In this document: positions 1-11,558 of the stretch, piece by piece | How the letters are laid out: every line of letters begins with the position of its first letter | How positions within the stretch are numbered: the stretch's first letter is position 1 | Assembly (NCBI GenBank): GCA_037576215.1 | Contig: JBANDB010000010.1 | Coordinates: forward strand, 1,116,001-1,180,000 | Reading direction: 5' to 3' | DNA length: 64,000 nt | Source: Armillaria gallica | Taxonomy: Eukaryota > Basidiomycota > Agaricomycetes > Agaricales > Physalacriaceae | The notes under the pieces: generated by a model | What the model was told of the DNA's origin: nothing | The model's input: the letters and a program-made list of their open reading frames with translations, nothing else | Databases searched by the model: none | Made by a program: the position numbers and the translations under genes

Positions 1-927
1 GACCATTTAGAATACGTATAGATGCACGCGCTTCACGACGTCGTGGCGGCTGGCTATGTCCGATACATCGGAATGTCGACTTGCCGCGCCTGGCAGTGTA
101 TGTTCCCTAATTCTCTACACGTCTGCTCCCTGACATAGTTTCTGTCTGTGCAACAGTTCACATCATGCAGGGTACGCGCTTGGGATACTCATTTTAACGC
201 TTCTCATGGCCTGCATTTGGAGACTACGCTCTCAACAACCACTTGACGCCTTTTATCACCGTGGAAACCGATTACAATCTTCTCTATCGCGAGGATGAAA
301 ATGAATTGTTCCCCACATTGAAAGTATGTACATCGTAGGAATCAAATCTGCTGCCGTATCTAACCTTTGCTCCAGCAATTCGGAATTTCTTCTGTACCTT
401 GGTCGACACTTGCTCGTGGGGCTGTGGTCCAACCTCTCAACCGAGAGCCCAGTCAACTGGCAGACAGCCAGTATGCTTATCTCAGGTACGCTATTCGTGT
501 GTGCTTATTTCCTCCTGCAGAAACTCCGAAGGCCAGCAGTGGCATGATACGATTGTCTTGAGGTGACTCAGGTCCTCACTGGGTCCGTCGGTCTCCTGAC
601 ACCTCTTACATCAGGGTAGAAGAGATAGCGAACCGAAAAAATGTTACCATGACGCAAGTCGCCGTAGCCTGGTCGATGAGCCGAGAAGGTACAGTCAAAT
701 CGAGGCGTTTTATTTAATCACCTGTTGAGGTATATGGTTCAGGTGTTTGTGCTTTGATTATCAATGCATCTACGACTGACCGTCTTATGGATGCTGTCGG
801 TGCGCGTTTTTCACTACCTTTATCTTCTAGCACTCAGTCTTATATAGGCGGTTTGGATGTAGTGCTCACTCCCGACGAGATCCGGTATTTGGAAGAGCCA
901 TATACTCCCCAAAAGCTTCACTATTGA
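1..927 (+). CDS. Aldo/keto reductase, 5' end outside the window
   Basis: NAD(P)H-dependent reductase of the AKR superfamily, reducing aldehydes or ketones, presumably in the cytosol; the substrate cannot be read from sequence. Visible exons are about 1-97, 157-171, 223-323, 376-485, 521-562, 615-688, 743-799 and 863-927, all with GT-AG borders and matching phases; exon 2 is only 15 nt. The translation gives GYVRYIGMS, FHIMQDYALNNHLTPFI, NLLYRE, WSTLARGAVV and TQVAVAWSM, the strand order of the C-terminal half of the TIM barrel in the YakC / aryl-alcohol dehydrogenase-like branch. The N-terminal half with the catalytic Tyr lies upstream of base 1. One strand usually reading PIVGTTS is here ALIINAST. 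Stop TGA at 925-927. It converges on the glycosyltransferase. Confidence 0.85.
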
Positions 928-1519
928 CATTGTGAGGTGCTTCAGTTACACAAATTCTTGTTTCGAGTGATGCTTGTCCGATATGTAGGTATGTAGGAAT
1001 GAATCATGTTTATCTGTTGTAATTCTTTGCCTAAAATTCATTGGTGTATGACTCATTGAGTCGTTGAGTGTTATCGCCGCTGAAGTATGTGACTGTCATT
1101 CGGCCTGGGCCGGGAGCTGTTCCGTGCGTATAAGTAGTAACAAAGCTGTAGTGATAATTCCCTGGGTCTTAGGGGGACTCCTTTTCTCTGACCGCATACA
1201 TGACTTCATCGACGACATCAAGACAGACACCATGGGAGGTTCTGGCGTTGCAGACAATTGAATCTTACATAAATATGGAAAGACCTCGTGGCCAGTTTCG
1301 AATACAAAGGTCCAACGAGCACTGAGCTTCTCAATCTAGTGTATGGCTACGGACCGCATAGGCCCATCACGTTTGCGTCCATACCATACTCTAGGTCAGC
1401 ACGAGACCGACTAGTAAGGTTGTCGTCTTTTGTTCTATCTTACTTTTTGATTATGCAAAAATATAATAGGACTGTGATACTTGGCCCCACACAAGACTGT
1501 GCACTTCTAGTACATCAAA
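928..1519. other. Intergenic, convergent
   Basis: This lies between the stops of the reductase and the glycosyltransferase. It holds presumed 3' untranslated sequence. Short ORFs at 1064-1261 and 1288-1539 match nothing I recognise. Confidence 0.5.
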
Positions 1520-3240
1520 TTAATCGTCGTCCTCCATAGTTAGAGTTAGTCTGTCACGACACAGTCGGGCTACCGCTTCTCCATCGATAGGAATAGCATT
1601 TCCTAGAAGTAAAAAAATCATGAATACTGATCCACGGACGAACATGTAATACATACCTTGGAATCCTTCTACATACTTGGGGAGAGGTACGCCAGGGCTG
1701 GTAAAAAATCTGAAGGCTCCTCAGTAAGTAGCACAAAAGAAGGGCTAATGATGCAACACACTGTGATCCCCAGAATCCGTAGTGTATCATACCGAGCGCG
1801 CGGGTGGTATATTCGTAATCGTGCGCGAACCCTCCGGGAAAGAAAAACTCGATGACAGTGGACCTTGGAGAAGGATTCATCCATAGAAGTGATGTAAGAC
1901 CATTTCCATGTACACCCATCATTATCTATATGCCAGTCAAATCGAGGGCAATAAATCAAGCTGACTCCTTACGGTTGTTCTTGCAGCCAATCTAATCTGC
2001 TCTTTTCGCGACAATTTGTCCATGCTAACAACGTTCACTTCGTATCCATACTCGTCACGCAGCTTATAAAGCTCCCTGACCAGTCTATCATGATCCTCCG
2101 GAATCAACATACGTCGGCCCCATTCCTGCCTTGAGATGTATGTTATAACAGGGGTAGTCATTGTTCCACTACCGACGGCTGGTTCCAGGCCAGTATACTT
2201 GACGACGTTGTTGCGAATTGGCATCCACCAATAAGCACTGCCGGGCAAAGGGAAAGCTACAGCAGCCGTTCTTTGAAAACGGGCGTAATTGTGACCCATC
2301 ATGGCGGCGGAGCGGTCGGCTATGAGGACTCTTTCAAAAACAAAGGGTACCCCCATTGATGTGCGATCTTTCCAGTCGTCTATGAATTCCATAGTAAGCG
2401 ACGGCCAAGCTGATCGGATAAACCATTGGTTCATGGACGCATAGTCACGCCAACGGGCGGCGTCAACGCGGTTGAAAATGATGCGACGTGGAGGCGGAAG
2501 TGTTGTGTTGCCGTCGTGGGTGATATAGTGGTCGAGAGAGCTGTACGCTCGCCAAAGCCCAAATCCTAACTCGGCAGACCAATGGTAGTAGTGAGTAATG
2601 CTATAATGATGCTTCAGTATGCAAAGAAACAGGCGCAGATGGAAGCACACACAATTGCTGGGGGTCGTTTATCAGGAACTAGAGACATATTAGAGGAGAC
2701 GCAACAAATATAAGGGCCGACGCACTGTTACTCCGTCGATGACTTGGGCGGCTGCCCCAAAGAGAGCCTTAGCCTCCTTGGAGCTGATGATTTGGATGTC
2801 CTCATTTGTGGGTAGACGAGAATCCTCTGCTTCTTTGCCGTTTAAAATTCGTATACCTTTTGAATAGAACTTGGAGACGTCGGGGATGTTCTTGGGGTCA
2901 TCGCAGACGACATAGACGGTGCCATTATATAGATAGAGCTTATCGAAAATAGTCCAGCCTGTGAGAGCATGTTCTTAGCGACTGACAATGAGGGCAGGGA
3001 ATTCTTACCTGGAACATGGGAAACAAGTTGGGTCTGCGGAACAGCTGAGGCTCCCCAATTTAATTGGGCGCTGAGAGAGGGAGCAAGGTTATTGTGGGGC
3101 TCTGCGATGGCAATGTCTCCTCGAAATGTCAGAGGAACTGTCTGTATTCTGCTCCGCCCCGAGGAAAAGAAATAGATAACGGAGACGAGGAGAACACAAA
3201 CGAGGGCGAATTCCCGGCGCGTGGGGGGAGAGGGAGACAT
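1520..3240 (-). CDS. GT61-family glycosyltransferase, type II membrane protein
   Basis: Likely Golgi or ER-lumen glycosyltransferase of family GT61 (DUF563), whose eukaryotic members include EGF-specific O-GlcNAc transferase and plant xylosyltransferases. ATG at 3240 opens a short cytosolic tail followed by one hydrophobic anchor (FALVCVLLVSVIYFF), then a stem. Exon 1 ends near 3009. Later exons show THYYHWSAELGFGLWRAY, RVLIADRSAAM, VITYISRQ and, after the intron at about 1983, GVHGNGLTSLLWM and STVIEFFFPGGF, which are typical GT61 blocks. The last exons give KYVEGFQGNAIPIDGEAVARL and a short acidic tail before the stop. The splice just before the HYYHW block (about 2570-2740) is not certain. 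The start codon faces that of mis4 across 101 bp. Donor sugar and acceptor are unknown. Confidence 0.82.
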
Positions 3241-3341
3241 GTGTCACGGTCACGGTCACGCACCAATTTAGCTTCACGTTCCTCACTCAACCACGACGAC
3301 AGCCCACCGTTTCCTGCATCGGCTACGCGCATACATCGACC
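3241..3341. promoter_or_regulatory. Shared divergent promoter of the GT61 gene and mis4
   Basis: Only 101 bp separate the two facing start codons. It contains three tandem copies of TCACG[G/C] (3244-3261) followed at once by a CCAAT box (3263-3267). Both genes presumably use it; the binding factor for the repeat is unknown. Confidence 0.55.
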
Positions 3342-6300
3342 ATGGACGGCAGAGACCAGTGGTATAGAGATGGTGCTTCTCAGAGGGCGACTGATTCTGT
3401 CCACGAGTCTCACAAGCTCCTGGCCGCCTACCCTATGGCATCCGCGACTCCCTCGACACACGGTGCGTATTATTCTTCTCGTGTAGATATCGCTGGGCTC
3501 ACAGGCAGCGATGCAGCGGCGCGTCATCTGGGCAACATGACCTCCGTCGCCACTCCGCCGTCATTCGTGCAGCCAAATTACTACTCCATGCAGCCGACAG
3601 ATTATCCTCAGGGCAATCCTCCACCGTATACTGAATACGCTCCAGAGTTGACCTACCTCAGCTCGCAGAACGTACCTGCTGACGACTCCGGATACTGGGA
3701 GAATACGAGGAACGACGCTGTTCGTTTGGTGCAAGAGCAAGCCGGACCGTATGTTGTCTTTTGATACTATCGTTACTGAAATCTCAACGGACGTGTTAGC
3801 TCCTATCCTTATCCAAATAATACACACTGGCATCCTTCTGGTGTCCCGGCATCCACTTATCCGACCAATTCTTTAGCCCAGTCTGTGTTCCAGCATACGG
3901 CTCCGACCGCGGCCTATCCGACACCCCCTCCTCCTACTATCCCGACTTCGTCCTCTTCTTCTTTGGCCTTTGCGTTGGGGCCTCCACCCACACGGCATGT
4001 GCCGCCGCCTCCCAAAGTCTATACTCCTGAACAGTCGCAAGACTTCATCAACGATTTCCTCGCCAAGAAAACACAGGAAATCAAAGTTCGGGAACAGGCG
4101 CAACGTCCATCGACACCTCCCCGTCAACGGAAGCTGTCTACTCAAGAAAGTCCTGACCCCTTGGCCCTCAAACCAGTTACGCCTCGTATTGAATTAGTCA
4201 CTGTCACCCCTAGCAAGCGAAAGCCTGTCGTTGAACTGCTATCCTCGTCGGTAAAACGCATACATTCCAAGGATTCATTTCATACGCCCCACCGGACATC
4301 CGGGACATCCCTTTCCTCGACGCCTTCCAGTTCTCGTGCATCTGTGCCTATTACCCCGAGTACTGTATCAGGCCAGTCTACACCGAAACGAACCAAGACC
4401 ATGGCATATGTTGCGATGCCACGAAACCCTTGGGCGACTCCTTCTACCTCAGGCAAATCGTCGACGTCACGAAGATTGAATGATTCTCCCAATGACTTGG
4501 GCGGATTTGGGTCAGAAGACGGACCCTTCTCTAGTCCGATGAGAGGGACTATCCGTGGTAATCGGGAGGATCGAGGTATGTTTTTCTTTCTCAGCGGTGT
4601 GATTTTCGTTCCTTACAGTGAATAGCTCCTATGGAAAAGCTTGAGTCGTTACTGGAAGACATATTTGAGGCAGAGGATGCTTTGCCTGCTGATGTCGACC
4701 TCGCTGATCTCAACATGGATTTCTTTTCGCCCGCTACAACTGATACTTCGCGACCGCTTCTGCATCCAAATATTGTTCGTAAACTGAGCAAGTATATTGG
4801 ACAAATTGCGAGGCCAAACAAGCGTGTTCGGCATGGTGGACCTAGTGTTGCGGGAACACCACGCAGTAAAGGTCGTCTGGCGGAAGCCACAGTTCAGTCG
4901 CTTTCCCGGATTCTCAAATTGTTAGAGAGAACTGTCAGGACAGGAGAGAATTTGGATCCTTTCGCTTATTCCGGGTACACAGCGCAGGCCTCTCCTCGCA
5001 AAGCCAGTCCAAAGAAGCCCAAGGCAAGAAAACCTGATCGACGTTCCAAGTCAAAAACACCGGTAGATGGTGAACGAGAAGAGGAAGTAGATGCCATCCA
5101 TGCTGACAACCCTTCAAACCGCTCTCCGACTGAGAGCGACTTCGAAAACTTAGGTGTGCAATTGGAAGCAGCTAAGGATAGTGTCCTTGCTGCAGAATGC
5201 TGTATCACATTGTTGGGAAGTGATAGGCTACCGAAACAGGTATTTCGTTCCCCTGTACTGTTTAGCGAACTACGCTCACCGTCATGAAGCTTTATTCAGA
5301 AGAACTTATTACAGCTTGTCTGAGCACCTTGAAAAACCAGCTCAACAAAGTCATTTATCCGTTTGCTGAGGCCTCTTCTGAGGCTGCCCCCACTGCCACC
5401 AATCCCCTACTTCTTCATGTCGTTAAGAACTCCACCAGTAGCGAGTCGAAACGAAAAGTGTTGAACGAAACTTTCCAAACGTTATCGGCATCCTTGTCTC
5501 GTATAAACGCTTTGATAAATGCGGAGAGCGTGGCGATGTCGGATTCTATTGTTATTCAAGCGGTGTATATTGCGATCGGGCCTTTCTTCGTGGTAGAGGG
5601 AGACAGTGATACCAAGGGGAAGAAGGACCAGAGTGTCGTTATTCGCACATTTGGAAAGAGTGCTATGCACGGCTTAATGCTTGAAGCGCTATCGCTCATT
5701 CGTAGCGTGAGTTTATATAACCATTGCGTCTGCAGCATCCTAACCCATCTGGTAAGATATTTGCAAGCCATGAGGGGCAGCGGTCTTGGATCATCGAAGA
5801 GATCTTATCTTCTTTGATCAAGCTGTCAGACTCCAAACAGAAGGCTGGATTGTTTCGGTACGTTTAGTACACCGGCTTGTTTCGTCCTTGTCCTGACTGT
5901 TGCTCAGACTACGTGATGGACGTTCCATTCGTACGGTATCGGCACTACTTCTCCAACTGGTACAGACGTCCGCGCATGATGTCCGCATTCAGGCGAAGAA
6001 GATAGAGAAGGCTAGACAGCAGAAGGTCGCCCTACGTCGTCAAGAAAGCTTTACTGAAAGCCAAAGCCAGATTAGCCGTGAGCCCTTCTTGGACGAGCAC
6101 GATTCCGAAGTATGTCTTTTTCATAATATCTTTTGTCCAAACTGATAGAGTATACACTAGGAAATTCGACTCTATTCTTCTGGTTTAGATTCTGCTTTAA
6201 AGGCAGCGCAGGCAATCATCATCTTTCTGACACAACGGTTAGTATCAAGTTTGAATTCACACAGAACAATGTTTAATATGGCGCATAGATCCGGGAAGGG

Positions 6301-9300
6301 AAAAACTACCAAGAATACGAATGAGGCTGAATATAGGCTGATCTTTGACAACTTGATTTCGGATGTGTTGGTCGTCTTGTATTGGCCCGAGTGGCCAGCA
6401 GCTAGCGTTCTCCTCAGTGTTGCGTCCAAATTTATGGTACGTGACGAGCCAAACCACTTACCACCATCTCATCAAGAACGTAGGTAGCAGCTCTAGACGA
6501 CGTCAAGACGAGTCAAGCGGATAACAATGCAGCCAAGACCATGGCATTGGATCACTTGGGCGTTATCGCTGCTCGCATCCGGTCAAGCGTACTCAAAGTT
6601 CGAGACGGAACTGGTCACAAACCCAAGGGTTTGAAGCCATTCGACGAGGTTCGAGCCTTTTTTCTATTGGTCCTATTCTTTATTGACCATGCTGTCTTCT
6701 TCAGATCGTCAGCGGTGTGGAAACGAAAGAGCTCGAGAAACTATTGAGTGTACACCACGACATTTCAACGCATCTTTCGAAACGCTCTCTAGAAGATCAG
6801 GCTTATGACGCAAGTGTCATTTTATCCACATCGAACGTAAAAATGACTTTATATTGTAGAGCGCCCAAGAGCTTACTGCGGCCACGCTCGGACATGAGCT
6901 TGCGATTGCATTGAAGCACATAGGCACTCTTATAGGTGGAGATGACGACGATGAACTAGCTATCAGCGGCCGAGATACGTCCAAATTCGAACCGTTTGGT
7001 CAAAAAATAAAGGCCGCTCTCCGAAACGTCTGTAAAGATCAATCAGGTGACATATTTGACATAGGGTGGGTTGATTTTTCCCGAAGGTATACAGTATCTC
7101 AAAGCTGCCCTTGAATAGATCACAGGAGGAAATATCTCGCATTGACCGGTATGCAGAAGAGATAGGTACCATCCAAAGCCTGCGAAATTCTTTCCAGCCT
7201 ATTCTTAACATCATACTCACCGCTTTGGATGCGCCGCACATCTTCATGCGTACCAAGGCTCTTCGTGCATTGGGACAAATTGTTTTGAGCGATGCTACAA
7301 TTCTGTCAACGGTAAGGGTAGCTTTGTGTATAAGGATAACAAGTTAATACTGTCTTCATAGCCTGGTGTTCGTAGGGGTATCGAAAATCATCTATTGGAC
7401 AGTTCACCAGCTGTTCGTGATGCGGCAGTAGAGCTGATAGGCAAGTACATGGTAGATCGCCCAGAGGTCGCTGGTGACTACTACCAGAAAATCGCCGACC
7501 GTATAGCTGTGAGTCCATAATATTTCTGGTATGATCTTTATTGACTTGCTCATAGGACACTGGCTTGAGTGTCAGAAAACGGGTCATCAAGCTGTTGAAA
7601 TCCTTCTATGGCGTGACACGTGATTCCGAACAACAGACAGACATCGCGACACGTCTGGTACTCAGAATGTTAGATGAAGACGATACTGTGAAGGAGCTAG
7701 CCATCAAGACACTTGAAGAACTATGGTTTCCTACCGTTGTTCCTCTTCAGTCCGCGTTGAAGTCGAAGTCAGTAAACAACGTTGACGACAAGAGCGCACT
7801 TCTCGGCAAAGTCTCTGTAATCATGGCTGTATCTGGTCATTTCAAGGACCGACAATCTCCTCTTGAAGAAGTTCTGCACAAGATCATGGCTGGACGACAG
7901 GAGTCCGAGGTACCGCTACTACATTCTCGTTACAGTGAGATCTGTGAAGCCCTGATCGACGGCTTGGTCGATGCTTCAGATTTGCCTGGTTTTGTGCGTA
8001 CCCTTCCTGTATGTATCTTCTAATCTGATGGTTCGCAGACTGTGCTTAACTGCATCAGAACAATCCATCTATTTGCGTCGGCATACCCTTCGGTTCTTTC
8101 TGGCTCTCATGCGTCCACACTTCTGCCTTACCTGAAAAATCCCAGTAACGTAAGAATTCTGCTAATGTACATCGCTTTCTCATCCAACTTGATCTTAGCC
8201 CGAACAACAAATGACCACTGACTATCTCCTCAAAATATTTCGTATATCGATACCCAGGTTGCCGAAGACGACTAGCAAATTAGGGCAAGAACTTCAAGCA
8301 GCTCTGCAACCCATGATTATAAAGCCGACTGCCGGGCTACAGGTGAAGATGTTTGTCTTTCATTTTCACAGAGATTTTAAGTCTCTCTACAGGTTCTTCA
8401 AGAGTGTATTGCCTGCATGTGTACGGTTGTCCACCACCTAACCCGCGACTTTGTGCGGATAGTGGCGTTACTCAAGTCTTGCAACAGTCTGCTTCTCTTC
8501 TTTTTGTCAAGTGATGTGGTTTGATCGTTTATGCAGATCGACTCCAAAATGCCATCAGTGGGCCTGCGTTAGCACAACAGGACTCGAAGGGTCTGAAGGC
8601 TTTGTCCATACTCATATTCATTGTGTCTCTCCTCGCGGAGCACATGAATTTCGACAGTCTTCGCTCGGAGCACTCCGAACTTGTTGGGGAGTTGAATTTG
8701 ATAAGCAAGGCATGTCCCAAGCTCCCGAACCGATTCGTCTAATGATTCATTCGTAGGGTTCAATCCTGGAGCACATCTATAACAGTCTCTTAAGTTTACA
8801 TCAGAAATATACCGACGCGGATCTTCGCGGTCGAATTCTTCAATGTCTCGGTAAGTACTGTTCACCATAGTCTGTGGTCATACATCAACGCCGCATACCA
8901 GGTTTTCTGTTTAGAGCTCAACCCACACTTATGACGGAAGAGCGATCCGCTCGCATCATGGATGAGATATTCCAATCTGGCAACGAGGATGCCCAAGGAA
9001 GACTGCTGAAGTTGCTACAGGAGTTCCTGGTTTCTGAGGCGGCCAAGCATTCTTCCAAAGAGAAAGGTACGAGCTCCCTTGTTCAGCCATTACTATGGAG
9101 CTTAGTCTTTCAAAGAAAGCGCCGTTAAACGTAACGCTAAGGCGTCCGATGTGAACATGGATGAACTAATCGGTAACACGGACGGATTTGCGGATTCAGG
9201 GTAAGTAATATTCTCCCAATCGATCTCGTAACATCATTGAGCTTCCCGCAGTGTCAGCTCTGCTGTCGTTCAGCGATACTTGAACCATATCTTGCAATCG

Positions 9301-10517
9301 GCGTTGTCGCAGCAGCCTCAGATTCAAGCGGCTGCTATTGATATACTGAGCTTCACTATCAAACAAGGCTTAGCCCATCCACTTCAGGTGTGCACACAGT
9401 TTACCTTGTCGTCGCAGAGTCCACTGACGTTATGTTTCCAAGTCCTTCCCTGTCATCATCGCCCTCGAGACTTGTCCATCAACGCCGTTGAGCCACAGGG
9501 CCAATGCTCTGCATTCGATCTTGCACACGAAACACAACTCGCTGCTCAATACCCGATACGTGAATAGCGCCCAGGCTGCATTTGATTATCAATCAAAGAT
9601 TACGTCGGGTGCTGTGAAAGGTCAGTGGCATTTACAGACATATTCAATTGTCTTGCTGATATTTTTGAAGGCTTCAGGATCCAGTCATCGATGCCTATTG
9701 CTTTGCTGCAACAGTGGTACTCCTTGGCAAGGGAAAAACGTTCAGGGCGATTAGACTTCTTGAAGTCACTGTCGAAAGTCTTCCAGGACCATTCTTCGAC
9801 TTCCGCGACTCAATATGATGTTGATTTTGTGAGATTCATGGCCGAGAATTTTGCCTCCTTCGACTACAAGACGCAGGAAGAGGTCTTCATCGTCGTTAAG
9901 ACATTGACTACAGTCCTGTCGACAAACGGGACACAGGTGCTCGAGATCGTTTCACCTTCGCACTTGCTTTCCCATATGAAGCAGCCATCTGAAGTTAATG
10001 AGGTGAGATCATGTTTATCCCCAAGGGGATTATCTGACCATACTTGGTAGATCGCCATGAATGTCGATCCTGTCGAGGGATGTCCGACAGTCGACCTTGC
10101 ACAGGACAGAATTCCCCTCATGCGCAGCGCACTCATCATTGGGATGGTCATGTTGCTAAAGACTCATCTGAAGACGCTGTATTCCTTATCCGAGGAGTAA
10201 GTTTTTTGCGCTCCGTCCATAACCGTATTGATGGTCTGCTCCAGGAAGTGCAACAAGTTCGTCTTGGGGAAGAAGAGTGCGATCGGTGATAAAGCATCCG
10301 TCAGACGACATCAGAAGGCGATATCCTGGGATCGATTGCCCCTTGCGACACGGCCAATATTGACCTCTAGTGACGCGGATGAGCAGAAGACCACAGTGAG
10401 CCAAGTATAGCCCGGCGATATTCATGTTTGCTAATGATTGTGGTACAGTTCCTCAACATCTGGAACGAAGATGGCCTGACTGCTGAGCCTGAGGATGACA
10501 CTGTAGAGTTTACTTGA
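3342..10517 (+). CDS. mis4: Cohesin loader subunit Mis4/Scc2 (NIPBL)
   Basis: Large HEAT-repeat protein that, with Ssl3/Scc4, loads cohesin onto chromatin in the nucleus. Roughly 1,900 residues from more than 20 short exons. ATG at 3342 starts a Pro/Ser/Thr-rich disordered N-terminus (about 3342-4575), followed by the conserved segment [20 protein letters not shown] at about 4755-4805. HEAT modules follow, including [18 protein letters not shown] and [18 protein letters not shown], then [33 protein letters not shown] and [17 protein letters not shown], then [16 protein letters not shown] and [20 protein letters not shown], all characteristic of Scc2/NIPBL. The last exon reads [18 protein letters not shown] and stops at 10515-10517. 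Single exons were not all phased, but no frame break was needed in the blocks checked. It shares a 101-bp divergent promoter with the GT61 gene. Confidence 0.93.
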
Positions 10518-11558
10518 CGTTAGTGCTTGCCTGCTTTCCTCTCTCTCCGTTCATCCAGTTACACGTTGCTGTTGCATTCTATCATTATTCTCTGTTATCG
10601 TTGTTATTCTTCGTATAGTAGCACTTCCCCTGCCTTGTAACCGCCAGCTTTCCAAATGGAACTAATGAAAAATATCTGATGCTTTTTTGCTCGACAGACG
10701 GAGTTCGCGTTGGGCGATAAGGGGGTAATGGTAAATCTTTGCTAGAAGGCATTCATTCCATTGTACTGGCATATGAGCGTGGTTCGCGAAGTAGGTTGCG
10801 ATGAAGGCACAATGGGTCGTTAAAGGGAGCCCCATGTATCATGTCACAGAAACAAGCCCTTTGAAGGACGTATTGGCGCTGGCCAAGGGGCAGGGCAGGG
10901 TCAACGTCAACTCATTCACTAACATTTCGCTCTTCCAAGGCGGTCCTGTATTGGGTCCGAGGGATTGCCAATGTCTCCATTCTACGGACCCAGGGTCCAG
11001 CCCATAGTTTTGGGAGAAGTGAGGCCGGGTCTCGGACATGATGCCGTCAGTCATGAGGTGGAAATATCAACCGCGCTCAATTTTTCATATGGCAGGCTGA
11101 GCAAACTAGTATATTAAAGTCAAGAATCTGTTGGAACCGCTCTCTCGGGTCATCGGCAGATGTATAAACGATAATGTTGTGGGAGGTTGTGAGACTGCAT
11201 CAATGTTATGTTCCTTGAGAATACAGAGACTGAGCTCTGCAGAAAATGACTGCTCGGACCGCTCCAAGGCCACTGCATCGCGGTGTCTGAGCTCGGCTAA
11301 GTATTTGTATCATCTACGGACGCCACATTCCGGGCTAAATACCATAACGAAATCAGCGAACATGCTACCTATGACAGATTTCTCCGTTTACGTTGTATCC
11401 ATGAATATAGAAGGAAATCCTTCACGTCGAAGACTTCCGAAACGCGACATTGTCAGCTGAATGGGGAAATGATGTGGTCACGTGACCGTACTACCGCGAA
11501 GTTGATCTTTCAACCTGAACCTCAACAACGCGATACCGGGTCCTTGCCCACGACCACC
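10518..11558. other. Intergenic between mis4 and the NIMA kinase
   Basis: About 1 kb. The first 150 bp are pyrimidine-rich and look like the mis4 3' untranslated region. The last 100 bp contain a 12-bp palindrome annotated separately. Short ORFs at 10801-11007 and 11131-11460 are unsupported. Confidence 0.5.
11476..11487. promoter_or_regulatory. Perfect 12-bp palindrome with central E-box
   Basis: GGTCACGTGACC, a self-complementary site containing CACGTG, lies 71 bp upstream of the kinase ATG. CACGTG is the classic target of bHLH factors (Cbf1/Pho4/USF type). A second CACGTG is at 14206-14211, about 105 bp before the next gene. Regulatory use is inferred from position only. Confidence 0.5.

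Noticed and set aside
8755..8772. tRNA-like T-loop GGTTCAATCC
   Set aside because: It is the start of a mis4 exon encoding GSILEHIY after a CATTCGTAG acceptor; no cloverleaf around it.
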